DNA of 64,000 bases, from assembly GCF_037975245.1 (NCBI RefSeq), contig NC_092566.1:13695001-13759000 (forward strand). The letters are read 5' to 3'. The notes below the pieces were generated by a model. That model had not been told where the DNA came from. It did no database searches and saw only the letters and a program-made list of their open reading frames with translations. This document shows positions 1-12,690 of the stretch, piece after piece. Within the stretch, counting starts at the first letter, position 1, and the number at the start of each line of letters is the position of its first letter. Made by a program: the position numbers and the translations under genes. The DNA comes from Apostichopus japonicus (Eukaryota; Echinodermata; Holothuroidea; Aspidochirotida; Stichopodidae).

Positions 1-3000
1 ATTTTAATATCAAACCATTCAATTTTGTTTCATGAATAACAATAAAACGATGATTTTAAAACTATTTGCCTACTCTTCTTAGAACTTTACCTAAAATCGG
101 CAATCAACATGAAAGGAAAGTAATACATTATACGGCTATAAATTATTTTATACATTAAACCTCCCAATGATTGAAGGGGTGGGGGGGGGGTGAGGCTGGT
201 ATAGTGAGTCCCTTTAATTATAGTTCACAGCGGACCACCCCAGGCCATTCCAATGAATTAATATAGGTTATGTCACATGAATGATATATGGGTGAATGGA
301 TGGATAGATTGATATATAGTTTAATATATATTTCTTGTCAGTGGTATAATTTAATTTATTGTACGTCATTGCTGATCATAGGGAAGAGTACGCATTATTT
401 CTGTTTTTGACATAAATTTCCTTTCCCGAAATATGTATAGATTACATCAATGCTAATGTACAAAGATACACAGCGAAGTGAATCCTAATACGTTAAAGTC
501 ACAAAATATAAGGCTTAGCATGGTTCATGACGTTTATAATTACACACCCACCGTAAATGTCGATCCAACTAATGCATACACTTCAATATCATTAAGTACA
601 CACACTATAGCGACTGCGCATTAACATAGCATGGCGTTCATAACATAATTTAATAACGTTTCTCAAGTGCTAAGGCGCAAATATTTACTTTAAACAGTAA
701 CAATATGTAGTGAACAAATAAGTCAAATGGCTTTATCTTATTCATAAAAAGTGGATAGAGATAGAAAACGAGGTCAACTCGCAGGCTACTTCTGTCAACA
801 GCTTGACTTGCAGTAGCAATGCGGCCAACATTTAGATTTCTGCTCATTTATAAAAAAGACGAGGCTATAGGAAGTGTCCTACTGAGTGTTAATTAAGTCA
901 CACACAGTCTCAGCATAATTGGCTGATGTTATTAGCATTGGAAGAACGTTACTGTTTGTTACAGTTTTGAGGTTAATAGTGTTATTTCGTTTGAGTTAGG
1001 AGAAAACGTGTTTCGAATTTTTCCAATCGATTTTTAAAATCTAATTTTGGCTTAGGGCACACAGTATTCTCTGAAAAAAAGGCTCTTTCACTTTTGTCAC
1101 AAAAATCCTTTAAAAGAATTTTTCAGTGGCTGTATATGCTGGAAATGGTATTTCCGTTGCCCCCAAAAAATGATAATTTTATAGGATGTCACAATCTTAA
1201 TGCCAAATGAGTTTTCAAAGTAAAACTCTTTGAATGTGTGATTTCGTCGGGCTATATTTACAGATTATAAAGTTTTGCAAATGTGTGCATTACATAGTGA
1301 AAACAAACTGACTAACGAAATTGACAAAAGATCCCTGTTTGATGAGAGTGAATTTAACTCTAAGAAAGAATCATCTTCTTACACACTCGGAAAAATTGAC
1401 ACTCTTTAGAATTAAGACTCCGCGGAAATCGGACAAATAGTGTTTAAAAAAGGTGTATACCAAAAACAATATGATACAGTCGTTCCTTGGGATCAATGAC
1501 CGCGTGTTAATGATTTTTATATCTGTACATGCGAGAACGCAACCAAACATACCAGAACCCCATTTTGACCTCAAAACCACAACTAATATTGCACGTAACT
1601 ACTAAAAATCAATATGCTAAGAGGACTACTATAGCTCTATATCATGCTTTATAAAGTAGCACACGTTAGCATCAGATTGAAAAATTAAATAATGATTTCT
1701 AATATCGTAAACCGTCAATGTCTGTCATTGATATACGTGCGACAAAGAAAAAGAAAGATAATAAAAATAAAAAGCATATACCTGCATGGTGATGAAACTC
1801 GTGTGTCATCAACTATTTCTACTAGACTGATCTTGTCTTCAGGTGTGTTTAGATTGAAATTTTAGTTCTTATAGGATTGAATAGACTGTATTTTAAGTTA
1901 TCAACTAAACAATTATTTCGCAACCACACTCGCGAGAAAAGATTTTTAAACGGCAAAATGTATAAAGAACCTGGCATTTTAATTGTAGGGGGATCTCCAT
2001 CAAGTACAGATTAAGCTGAAAACTGGAGAATAGTAATTCAGTTAATTGGAACAATGAACCGTCAATAGGAGAACAATGAGCAGTGGGATGAACTGAAGAA
2101 GATGATCATAGGGCTGCTGGAGAAGAGAACAGGGGTACTGCAGGAGGTCAAATAAACAGAGAAGAAGAACTGCTGGAGAGCTTCATGTGGAGATCAAGGG
2201 AGTGAATGGGGATTAAGGAGATTAGAAAAATGGGGGCTTGGAACAAATAAATACTTGAGTGCGTATAGACATGATGTATATATGTGGTGAGTGCAGAAGA
2301 GGAGGGGAATAGGTGGGTGAGCAAAAACAAGAAATAAGTTTTGATTTATGTTAACGACAGGCATCAATCGTTATGCTGTATGGGTTTTACTGAGACCAAT
2401 GGTCTTCTTGATTATCATGTCAGTCATAAATATTAAATATTACCAATGATGTGATTTATTAAAGACAAGTCTGAGAAGTTGCCTTAATATGTTTTAACGT
2501 ATAATTTTTGGAATCAGATAGTAAACCGCCGGTAGGAAACTGTGATAATTTAAGATAAGGACAAGACTTAATCTACATGGAAAACGTGTTGTACACGTTC
2601 TTCGCTCAAGCGAAATGTATAAGGCCTCGTTTGAAGACATTTTAAACAGTCTCCCGAGGCAGAACACTTAGGCTCCAGAGAAGGAGTCGTTCTCAAGAAA
2701 TTGAAGGGGTCTAACGAAAGGACAATATCTCAAAATAAAATATAACTAACAATTTAAAACATAGTGCTTATTTATAGACCTAAAATATTTTATGCCGATG
2801 CAGGGTAGAAAGTTGTCAAGTCAGTCTCCATCACGATTTACGTGACTAATCTTCCGCTAAACAAAAGTAACAAGAAAAGGTTGTTATAATTTCTGAAGTA
2901 TATTTAAAAGAAAATCAAACTATACATCCAAGAGAGAAGTTTTCTGTTTCTCGGGGATTTGATCAAAAGTAGGGTGATTCATATGTCATTTTTAGATCAT

Positions 3001-3182
3001 TTTGTTGTCTGTAAACTTTTCCGAAGACAACTACAATGCGATATGAATAAATGGAATGCAATATAATGCAAGACAAGCTTCGCGTAGTCAACTCCACATC
3101 ACCACGCGCTACGCATCATTGTACAACGTGATTGATACCTTACAATGTAATAAAATACCTCCTCACGTACACATGAAATTAT
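1..3182. other. Non-coding stretch, no gene recognised
   Basis: AT-rich sequence with only short frames that lack domain motifs or splice context. A run of ten G occurs at 181-190. A purine-rich patch at about 2040-2330 contains two short adjacent plus-strand open frames (one reads EQWDELKKMI), but I recognise no family and the frames are closed by stops. Confidence 0.6.
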
Positions 3183-3187
3183 CTACT

Positions 3188-3251
3188 ATTTAATAACAAC
3201 TAGAATAATCTATTATATTATTTAATAACACCTAGAATAATCTATTATATT
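3188..3251. repeat. 32-bp tandem duplication
   Basis: Two adjacent copies of a 32-bp AT-rich unit start at 3188 and 3220. They differ by one base (AACAACTAG against AACACCTAG), so this is a recent local duplication. Confidence 0.85.
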
Positions 3252-3382
3252 ATTATATAACATCGCTTAATATCCTCACTGTGGTAGTCTCCCATAGTTT
3301 GAGATAAAGCATCAATAATGACACTTATAGTGTAGGTTTATGATGTGAATTAACGCCACTTGGAATGGTCGCATCCAATACG

Positions 3383-3435
3383 ATATATATATATATATGT
3401 ATATATATATATCTATATCTATATCTATCTATCTA

Positions 3436-3484
<49 letters not shown>
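3383..3484. repeat. Compound (TA)n / (CTAT)n microsatellite
   Basis: Alternating TA is interrupted by ATCT/CTAT units in the middle (about 3411-3440), followed by uninterrupted TA to 3484. Frames across it encode only Tyr-Ile repeats and are not genes. Confidence 0.95.
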
Positions 3485-3488
<4 letters not shown>

Positions 3489-3589
3489 AGCATGCGGAGG
3501 CCATTAACCCCTACAACATCATCAGTGCGTGGGTGTAGTATAACGAACAACTTAGTGGGAGATCATTTGTACGAAAAATTGCTGTGAAT

Positions 3590-5290
3590 TTTAAGGATGT
3601 TTCTTGGAACTGTTCATGTCAATAACGACAGAAATGATATTTTAAATGATGTCCTCGAAACCAATACATCGAAGTTCTTTAATAATTGACATTGTTGCAC
3701 ACACTTTACTCATAACTGATACAATCTTATTGAGCAAAAAAACAAACCAGAAAACATAGTACAGCCTACGCACAATGTGACAACACGTAATTATATACCT
3801 GCAAGCATGGAACTCACCGTTATTAAATTTTCCTTTTTGTTTTTAAGTTTGGATTGACCTATGTTTCCTTCTTTTTTGTCTTGTAAGACTACAATATCTA
3901 ATAATGAAGAGAATAAACATGCCTGAAAGACTCGAAAAACTCGTTAGGCTTTTAATTGAGTTAAATATGCACGCTACTTTGGTCTGGTATTGATTTATTA
4001 CGACAAACAAAATAAGACAAATGGGCAAGTTCGGAATGGGGAAGAACAATATTTGTTTGTTTTTGTAGAATCGAATGGAGAGAACAGCATTAACATATGT
4101 TAGAGTGTGCAGTGGGTAAACCAGGAATAAACATGTGAACGTGAATGTGTATGGTGGGAGGCGGTGGTTATATATATTACATAACCAAAAGTGTAGGTAT
4201 TGCCTACAGTATTCCTAGAGGATTATAACAGAAATACGAATGGTTGTTAATAAGTTAAATCACTTTGCCTCTGTAACTAAGCTATACCTTAACCAGCTAG
4301 GCATATAATTACATAATAAATGTAGGTTATGGTAATCACATAGTATAGGAGAATGCTGAGAGCCTGAGTGATGACATTTCACGGTCTTCAGAGGACAGTA
4401 AGTATAAGACACAATCGTTACGTCCTAAGACATGTGACTAAACGCACACATTCCTATACTGATCCCTTGGGGGGGGGGGGAGGGTCTCGCAGCGGCCAAG
4501 TCTTCGGAATATCATAATTATTACCAAGACATTTCAATATTACAACATTTTAAAAATTTCATTTACAAAATCCCTAACAACCAATAAGCATAAGGATACG
4601 TTTGAGTTTTGTAATTCTAGAAACGTTTCTATTAATTTAAAATTAAAACTATCAAACTAATATCATCACTGTTAACGTTGTGTATACAACAAGAATCTTG
4701 CTGGAATGTTGAGCAGGGAGTTATTCTATAACAACTCCCTGGTTTGAGGCAGTAAATACATACATACATAGTTCGGTAATATATTCAAATGAATCGTCAT
4801 GCTGAACTAGACACGAAGCAGTGGATAAAGTCGCAATATAAGGGACTTGGTGTGAGAGTGTATGCATTATACTGTGAACATTATACTGTGAACCAATTGA
4901 TTTTCGTGCCAACAGTCTATCAAAATATTCATTGCAAAACCTGGGGAAATGTCATGATGGAAAATGACTTCCGAATCACTCAGTTGATAACTGAAAAGGC
5001 CGCAAGACCTTTAGAAAATTTAGCAAAAGCATAAGCTGGCGTTGTTTCGTGAAGGATTGCAATGTGTAACGTGTCAATATATAGTACGCCATCTAAAAGC
5101 TCATATCGCTTTAAGACAAATTTAAAAACGTAAAATCATTAAAACTTTGATCAGAATCCAAAACTGTTTCAACGAGCATTCCGAATGAGAGGTAACAATT
5201 TAGGTATAAACCTTAACAGAATATAATTCAATGTGTTATAATAATGGACAAAAGCTGTAACTTGGGTACAAGACTCGCACGGCAGTTTCT
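3590..5290. other. Non-coding stretch
   Basis: No domain-bearing frame is visible. There is a run of twelve G at 4469-4480. An 81-codon plus-strand frame at 4789-5034 has no recognisable motif and is overlapped by an equally long minus-strand frame. Confidence 0.55.
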
Positions 5291-5295
5291 TTCTA

Positions 5296-5524
5296 AGTCT
5301 ACTAAATGTTGCACGTATGTATACGTCGTACGATATGTTACCCTCTAATTATTTCGTTTGTTAGTTAGTTTAACCTTTAGCTGTTATCTGGAACGTCACA
5401 TCTGAACTCGAGTCAGAGACATTCAACTTTACCAAAAGCTGAATCACCAGACCATGAAACATCAAAGACGTTGACATTTCATCCAATGAGACGGATCCGA
5501 AGAACTTTCTTTTACAATATATCA
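5296..5524. repeat. Dispersed repeat, copy 1 of a diverged direct pair
   Basis: This segment aligns with 5747-5974. Shared landmarks, in order, are CACTAAAT-like start, GTATAC, TACCCTCTAA, a CATCAGACCATG-like block, GACATTTCAT, an AATGAGAC block and a TTTCTTxTACAATAT end. The copies differ by many substitutions and small indels, so they are old. No coding frame or terminal repeats are visible. Confidence 0.75.
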
Positions 5525-5746
5525 TAGCTATATTATAAATTAATAAGATAGTTGTAGAAATTCCAATGGCTTGATATTATGCATGCAAGACACCTTCTTT
5601 ATAAAAAAAGGTGTTTTCTTATCTAGCAAGATTAAGGTAGAAAGTGGGGGCGGGGGATGTGTTACTAATTAAAATTCAATATGTTGATGAATTTCAATAT
5701 TGATGAAAACTACCTCTTTGGTAGATAAGGCACATTAGTGTATTCT

Positions 5747-5974
5747 GGATCCACTAAATCTTACATATATGTATACCATACGATAAAGTACCCTCTAACT
5801 GAAGAGAGGCGTTTTTTTCAGTTTAAATATATCTTTTTTTGGTGTTAACTAGTTAAGATTCGCGTCACAGAATTTGAGCACAAGCTCAATCATCAGACCA
5901 TGGAATATAAAAGACGTCGTTGACATTTCATTGAATGAGACTGATACGAAGTGCTTTCTTGTACAATATGATTA
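5747..5974. repeat. Dispersed repeat, copy 2 of a diverged direct pair
   Basis: Partner of 5296-5524, in the same orientation and about 450 bp downstream. The best conserved part is the right third, from the ATCAGACCATG block to the TACAATAT end. A shorter fragment of the same right third appears near 15120-15172, so the unit is a dispersed family and not only a local duplication. Confidence 0.75.
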
Positions 5975-6181
5975 AAGGGACATATAACGAACTCATATGA
6001 CTGGTCCTCAAATTTCAATACTTTACAAAGCTATGTTCTTAACCTTTTAATTTCTTAACATATTTGGGTCTCATGAACAAGCTATATTTTTATATTAAAA
6101 TATCTTTAATTTTTGTTTTGTTCAGTCATATTTTTTATGAAGTTATATGTTAACTTACAAGCAACTAAGATAACTCGATCG

Positions 6182-7279
6182 GCAGTAATGTGTCGATGGG
6201 TGGTTTGAATCTATGTTTTATTGTCCACACTTATTATATGTTGCAGTAATGTGTCGATGGGTGGTTTGAATCTATGTTTTATTGTCCACACTTATTATAT
6301 GTGGCAGTAATGTGTCGATGGGTGGTTTGAATCTATGTTTTATTGTCCACACTTATTATATGTTGCAGTAATGTGTCGATGGGTGGTTTGAATCTATGTT
6401 TTATTGTCCACACTTATTATATGTTGCAGTAATGTGTCGATGGGTGGTTTGAATCTATGTTTTATTGTCCACACTTCTTATATGTGGCAGTAATGTGTCG
6501 ATGGGTGGTTTGAATCTATGTTTTATTGTCCACACTTATTATATGTGGCAGTAATGTGTCGATGGGTGGTTTGAATCTATGTTTTATTGTCCACACTTCT
6601 TATATGTGGCAGTAATGTGTCGATGGGTGGTTTGAATCTATGTTTTATTGTCCACACTTATTATATGTGGCAGTAATGTGTCGATGCGTTGTTTTAATCT
6701 ATATTTTATTGTCCACACTTATTATATGTTGCAGTAATGTGTCGATGGGTGGTTTGAATCTATGCTTTATTGTCCACACTTCTTATATGTGGCAGTAATG
6801 TGTCGATGGGTGGTTTGAATCTATGTTTTATTGTCCACACTACTTATATGTGGCAGTAATGTGTCGATGGGTGGTTTGAATCTATGTTTTATTGTCCACA
6901 CTTATTATATGTGGCAGTAATGTGTCGATGGGTGGTTTGAATCTATGTTTTATTGTCCACACTTCTTATATGTGGCAGTAATGTGTCGATGGGTGGTTTG
7001 AATCTATGTTTTATTGTCCACACTTCTTATATGTGGCAGTAATGTGTCGATGGGTGGTTTGAATCTATGTTTTATTGTCCACACTTATTATATGTGGCAG
7101 TAATGTGTCGATGGGTGGTTTGAATCTATGTTTTATTGTCCACACTTCTTATATGTTGCAGTAATGTGTCGATGGGTGGTTTGAATCTATGTTTTATTGT
7201 CCACACTTCTTATATGTGGCAGTAATGTGTCGATGCGTTGTTTTAATCTATATTTTATTGTCCACACTTCTTATATGTG
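6182..7279. repeat. Minisatellite, 61-bp unit x 18
   Basis: Eighteen consecutive copies of a 61-bp unit begin GCAGTAATGTGTCGATGGG, with starts from 6182 to 7219 at exact 61-bp spacing. No indels were found; copies differ by point changes, mostly TTATTATATGTT/TG against TTCTTATATGTG near the unit end. Copies 9 (6670) and 18 (7219) carry the same group of differences (GATGCGTTGTTTTAATCTATATTT). The unit is not a multiple of three, so no repeat protein is implied. Confidence 0.97.
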
Positions 7280-7406
7280 GTGTGTGAACATAGATATTCT
7301 TAAAGAAACAAGGAGGTTGTTCCTCTCGGAATATTTGATACTTGAAAGTGCAAATGCAGTTGGTCTGCTTTCTTCAGTGCGAGAGGGGGGGGGGGTGAGG
7401 GGAAGC

Positions 7407-8195
7407 CATGGGCGTCAACAGGTGGGGGACGGGGGGACATGTCCCCCCCCCACTTTCAAAAGTGGAGGGGATATCATATCATTTGTCCCCCCCACGTTTC
7501 AGAGCAGTTATTAAAAAAATCACATGCATATGCGCGATTTTCTATCACAATTGCTGAGCTGATTCAAGTAGAATCTAACTTAAGAATCATTATCAATAAA
7601 TTGCACTGGAAATTAGAACAGTGCTTGGCCCTTTATCCCCCTTCCTCTGATATTCACCCTCCCCGCTTCGTCCGAGACCTCTGATAAAAGTTTGTGCGAT
7701 GTTTGAACGATGTTTTAGAGTGTTTTGTGGAAGCACCCCTTCTCGCCAGAAATGGAATTCCCCTTGCCCTACACTGTGAATCAGAGAAAACGACGCATTT
7801 CAACTTGAAAACAAGTCGAAGACCCCACCAGGAAGGTAATATCATATATTTTAGGCCCTACAGACAGTATTCTGCCTGTATGCAGGGTATTATATGATAC
7901 CAAACTACCGAAAATATTTCGTTTGAGATGGACGCTGTGTAATTCGTCTCCCTTGGTGTCAGAACGGCATCTTTCTACCAGTACTTTCTGTCGGAATTTA
8001 GTTTTGTGAGACAAAATTTCTCCTCACAGATCAGGTTCTGATGAAACTAAAAACGACTCAGGAAGGCCGTCTCCTGCGATCTAGGGGGTCTTATGTACCC
8101 AAAAGTTTCTGGTACGCTACGCGCCAACCAATGGTGGCGCTCCGCTTAGATAGTATAGTGTCCCCCTCACTTTCTGAAACCTGCTGACGCCCATG
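7407..8195. mobile_element. Non-autonomous hAT-like DNA transposon (789 bp)
   Basis: The left end reads CATGGGCGTCAACAGGT and the right end, reverse-complemented, reads CATGGGCGTCAGCAGGT, giving terminal inverted repeats with one mismatch over 17 bp. The element is flanked by a perfect 8-bp direct repeat, GGGGAAGC, at 7399-7406 and 8196-8203. Eight-bp target duplications and ends starting with CA are typical of the hAT superfamily. The interior has no transposase frame, so mobilisation in trans is inferred. A 46-bp subterminal block at 8109-8154 is shared with the elements at 20957 and 27549. Pyrimidine/purine runs of C and G sit just inside both ends. Confidence 0.9.
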
Positions 8196-8203
8196 GGGGA
8201 AGC

Positions 8204-11200
8204 AATGGTTCAGTCGGGGACTTTATACATTCAATCGGGGAAGAATCAGACCACTGATACGGGTTTATAAACCTCCTTTATCAACCTCACACAAAATATA
8301 AATGTTAGTTTCTTGGACAATCTTGCGTTTAGAGTTAATTATAGACCTAACATATCATATGATTATGCCTCAAATGCACCAGTTGACAAATTCTTCCGGT
8401 CAAAGACACCCATATATAGAAGTCTCCTTCAACGACCCAAGTGATACACCCCTCCTTTATGAAAATTTCTTTCGAATCTGACACATCTAAAAACAATCGG
8501 GTACACACACATTTAAAATCCTGAGCACGTCCCTGATTACGTTCCCTGCGTGGACTTTACTTTCACTGACTAGAACCAGATACCACAGTTATACAATTGC
8601 ATGTATTAACTTCAATTCTCAGAACACCTCTCTTTCAATATTCTTTTTTTATTTCTAAGAATATTTTTGAGGGGAAACATACGTCTCCAGTTTCAATCGT
8701 TCCCTGCTCAGAATATCTACCTTATTTGCACATATTACAAAAAAACAAGAAAAAAACAACGAGTGAAAACTACAATTTCCCGTATAATGTACATGTAGAA
8801 GGTCTTATATAAGTTATGAGTAATTAAAAATCAGCAGTAAGTTCTTGTTTGTTCTTATTCGACTAATGTTTTTCATTCGAATTCTTGCTTGTTATTTAGG
8901 TTATGTTATTTTTACTTTTGTTCTTGCAAGTTTGACCATACTATACTTAGATGTACAAACTATACGCAAAGATGGTTTGAATAAGGAATGAAAAAAATAG
9001 AAGAATATTATGCAATACCAGCGGTTTCATTATTTGTTTACAGCTTTCTAGTCCGTTTTGTGCTGCTAATAATCTTTATAAATAGCAGCAACTGGATTGA
9101 GTGGCCCTTAACCCAAGTGACCAGTATGCCTTACATCTTAGAAAGATGTGAATTATTCCTCACTGCAGTTATCTTTCTCGGTCGGCTGATTAAACTTATC
9201 GATACAATTTAAAGCACGTGGCATATATGAAGTCAGACACTTTTATTTTAATTAGTTTGTGTGAAATAATAAATTATTTTGATTCTATTACACGAAATCG
9301 GAATCTCTTCTTAGACACTAAACAGCTGTCTAGCTTGAATATAATAATAATAATAATATGAGGATATTTTCTAGAATTACAATCGTTTCAGTATTTTTTT
9401 CTTTGGACCTCGCCCGTATGTTGTTGTTTTTAGTGATGAGGTAAATATTTTGACCATAGAGACAAAAATAGTACATCGTTCGAAAGGTGAAGTTTTGAAA
9501 TAAAGGATTTGGAATGACGGGGCAATTATGAAGAAACTTTAATGAAGTATACTTTGTCGGCTAATTGAATTGTTCCACCAGTTTATGTGGAACGCATAAC
9601 ATATTTTTCGGAAGCACCACTCAAAAACGCTAACATAATTTTAACACGTGTTCTAATAAAGTTACACGTAGGGCAAGTTATAATGCGCAATAAAATTAAT
9701 TATAGGTTACACTGCGTGCACGCACTCTAAGGGAGAGATATGAACACATGATACTTAAAAGCATTTCATTAACTCGATGGGAACATTTTTTAATACAGTA
9801 TAACTCTATGCTAATCTCGTGTGCTTATACTATTAAAAAGGTGGGGTAAAAGTTTACGTAGTAATTTCACCTCCTCTCTACACTACGCCCATTTGATTTC
9901 GCCCTCGGGTGTTAACATTCAAACCATCGCAAAGGCGAGAAGGTATGCAAAATATGATGATGAATTATTTAAATTGAACCACCGTATCACATAACGACTA
10001 TTTTCAAATGATAATCTAGGCTGTAAGGGTATTGTATAAATACATTTATCATTGCAGTTAGGCCTTGGTTTCAAACTGAAGCTTGAATTCACATGTCTAA
10101 ATATATCCTTAATTCATGTGCGACTATCTTCGTCTGAATATATACCACATATCTCCACGTGGCATTTTATTATCCGCCTTTAACTTTGGAGCCAGTCATC
10201 ATAGCGGATTAAACCAATCAAATTTACGGGCTCTAGGGCTGGAGCGGAAGAAATATTACATCCACCGGAAATCCATTTCAGTGCAACTTGATATGTTTAT
10301 ATCTCCGGTTTACGCCCTCGAACGAAATGCTAACGGTGTACGTAGCATTTTGCAAAACATATATATTACTAGCAATTTGAAATCAAATGCTTTCTAAATT
10401 TAGAAAGCGCCTGACGTCACAGGGTATATGCAAACAATCCCGAATTCATTCTTTATATTCATACATTCATCACAACATTCATATTTCTGCATTCCGTCTG
10501 TTATATATCATTCTGATAATGGTGCATGACATTACTTTAGCTCCTTCATAATTATTTTGTTGTTGCCAAAGATGCAATGCGGGAAGAAGGTGGGGAACGG
10601 GAAAGGCGGAGTGTGAAAGAGGGAGGGCTGGGTGGGTGGTTGCATGGGGGGGGGGGCACATAACCGTTGCGTATTAGGATTGTTCATTGCAACATAACTA
10701 TTAAGGCATTCAATTGATACACAAAACTAAGCTTCTCTCGAGTTATATTGTACATATTTGCAATTAATGTAATTTTGTTCTTGTTTGTTTTATGAAATCG
10801 TTATCAACGTGTTAAGGAATATTTGATGTTTTCAAATATAAAGCACAAATGTATGTCAATTATTAAACAAAGAAAGCATAATTTAAGAAACTTAACCTTT
10901 AAAAACACTGTTTTAAATGAAACATTTAGCCATTCAGGATCACCTTGTTTGACTGCTCCGATGGTAAGAAACACTCTTAGCAAATTCTTCATTATCTTAA
11001 TTGCAATCGGTTGTATGTAACCTTAGAACATAATTACTTTGCTCATGGACACTTATCCATGGCTAGAATTGATTTTTCCAGTATGTTGTCTACGTTCAAT
11101 ATATTTATCTTTCTGTGACATTGGCAGAATATCAAATCCCGCCTTGAACACATTCACTGTTGACTTTATCAAGTACCTATACGTTAATGAATATAATCCG

Positions 11201-12650
11201 TCAACTCATAAAGCATCTTCACATGAAGCCGGAACTATCATCAGTAGGTTATCTTATAGCGGCAACCTGAATAAGGTGAACATTTTCATCAATGTATTAA
11301 TGAGCTGTAGAAGTTCCGCTCGAAGGAGATTTAATTACAAATTTGAATCTAGTTTTCAAGGGTAGACATAAATTGATCTATATGGTTGATAACAAATAAT
11401 TGTGAAAGGTGTTAAGTTTAAAGATTATTGTTAATGTAACTGTAGTTCAGAAAGAACTAAAATATAGCCTACAAGTTTGTTTCTGAAGGCTACCATAAAA
11501 TCGTTACTACATTCTACCAGAAAACGGCAGGGCCTTAACCAAGCCTCTTAGGCAGTACACTTTTGAGGCTTTGAGAACATGACGAAAATGTTTTTTTGAC
11601 ACCCGTGACAATTTTGAGTCAACAGAGTAGGCAACAACAGCAAACCAAATTTCTATTTATCTTTTTAATCTTAGAGAATTGTTCGACTAACAGGAAATGT
11701 ATTGTTATGAAAGATCCATTTATATATAAGTACATTTCTCTTTGATTATTAGATAGAGCCCCTGAAATTAGTTTATTTACGATCAGTGATGTAGGCCTGT
11801 ACTATCACTAAACTAAGTATGACTACGGGCGTCAATGTAGCTTTAGCATAAACTTATACTGCCAGATTTGAGCTATGATCAACAAGGAGCAAGTTATTAC
11901 AAACACGTAAAACATTATTAACTCTTACAACAAGTGCCATGTCCAGTCACTATCTTCGTCTTATCATGCTGAAAGAGCTGTGTTTGCTTGATATGGTTGT
12001 TTAAAAGACATGTTAATGGAATATAAAATACTCCAAAATACAAATAAAAAAGTCCTGCTTTTAATACAAGATACAAAACTCATGACTCACTTTTATATTA
12101 CAACCTACAATAATACCTGCATTTCCAAAGAGGTCAGAATGGCGTAATGGAGAATTACGATGTTTACATTGCTTGATAAATAAGGAAAAATCACATGCAA
12201 ATGCGACGTTTGTCCTATTAAGTCTGTACGAACGGGCGAATCATGTGCAATTCATTACACGTTTCCTCTTTATGACAGTTTCTTATCAATGGGAAGGTCA
12301 TAAAGAGAAATGTAAACACCGGAAGAACTCATACATGCAGTTAAAGGTCTACCATTCTCTCGTTTGACATACAAATATACACAAGTATGGCGTGCGATGT
12401 TTAAAATATCCATGTTTCCTGAGCAATACGAGTTGATTTTCTACAGAGGAATTGTGCTTTGCAGAAGCATGAGCTTAGATTGATGTCATTTACCACCAGC
12501 TTTGCATGACGGAATGGGATGCTGTGATTGTGCTGTTTATGAAAGACTGTAAACACACGACTCACAAATCTGTCAATATACAGCAAACATTTATCCGTGT
12601 CTTTGTGTCTGTCTAAAATTACGTAACATAACCAACCTCAGAAAGAATAG
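8204..12650. other. Non-coding stretch, no gene recognised
   Basis: Only short unsupported frames are seen. A (TAA)n run lies near 9341-9358 and eleven G at 10646-10656. The 108-codon plus-strand frame at 11039-11365 has no family motif. Confidence 0.55.
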
Positions 12651-12654
12651 TAAA

Positions 12655-12657
<3 letters not shown>

Positions 12658-12688
<31 letters not shown>
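12658..12688. repeat. (TA)n microsatellite
   Basis: About 15 uninterrupted TA units. Confidence 0.95.

Positions 12689-12689
<1 letters not shown>

Positions 12690-12690
<1 letters not shown>

Noticed and set aside
2040-2330. Short coiled-coil-like frame EQWDELKKMI...
   Set aside because: Only about 26 codons between stops in a purine-rich patch; no splice sites or family support.
3360-3587. Open frames made of Tyr-Ile repeats here and at 17381-17630 and 61977-62267
   Set aside because: They are translations of (TA)n microsatellites, with no other coding sign.
6182-7279. CRISPR-like appearance of regular repeats
   Set aside because: The repeats are contiguous with no unique spacers, the sequence is eukaryotic and no cas-like genes occur.
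11039-11365. 108-codon plus-strand frame
   Set aside because: No domain, splice context or recognisable family. Frames of this length are expected by chance in 64 kb.
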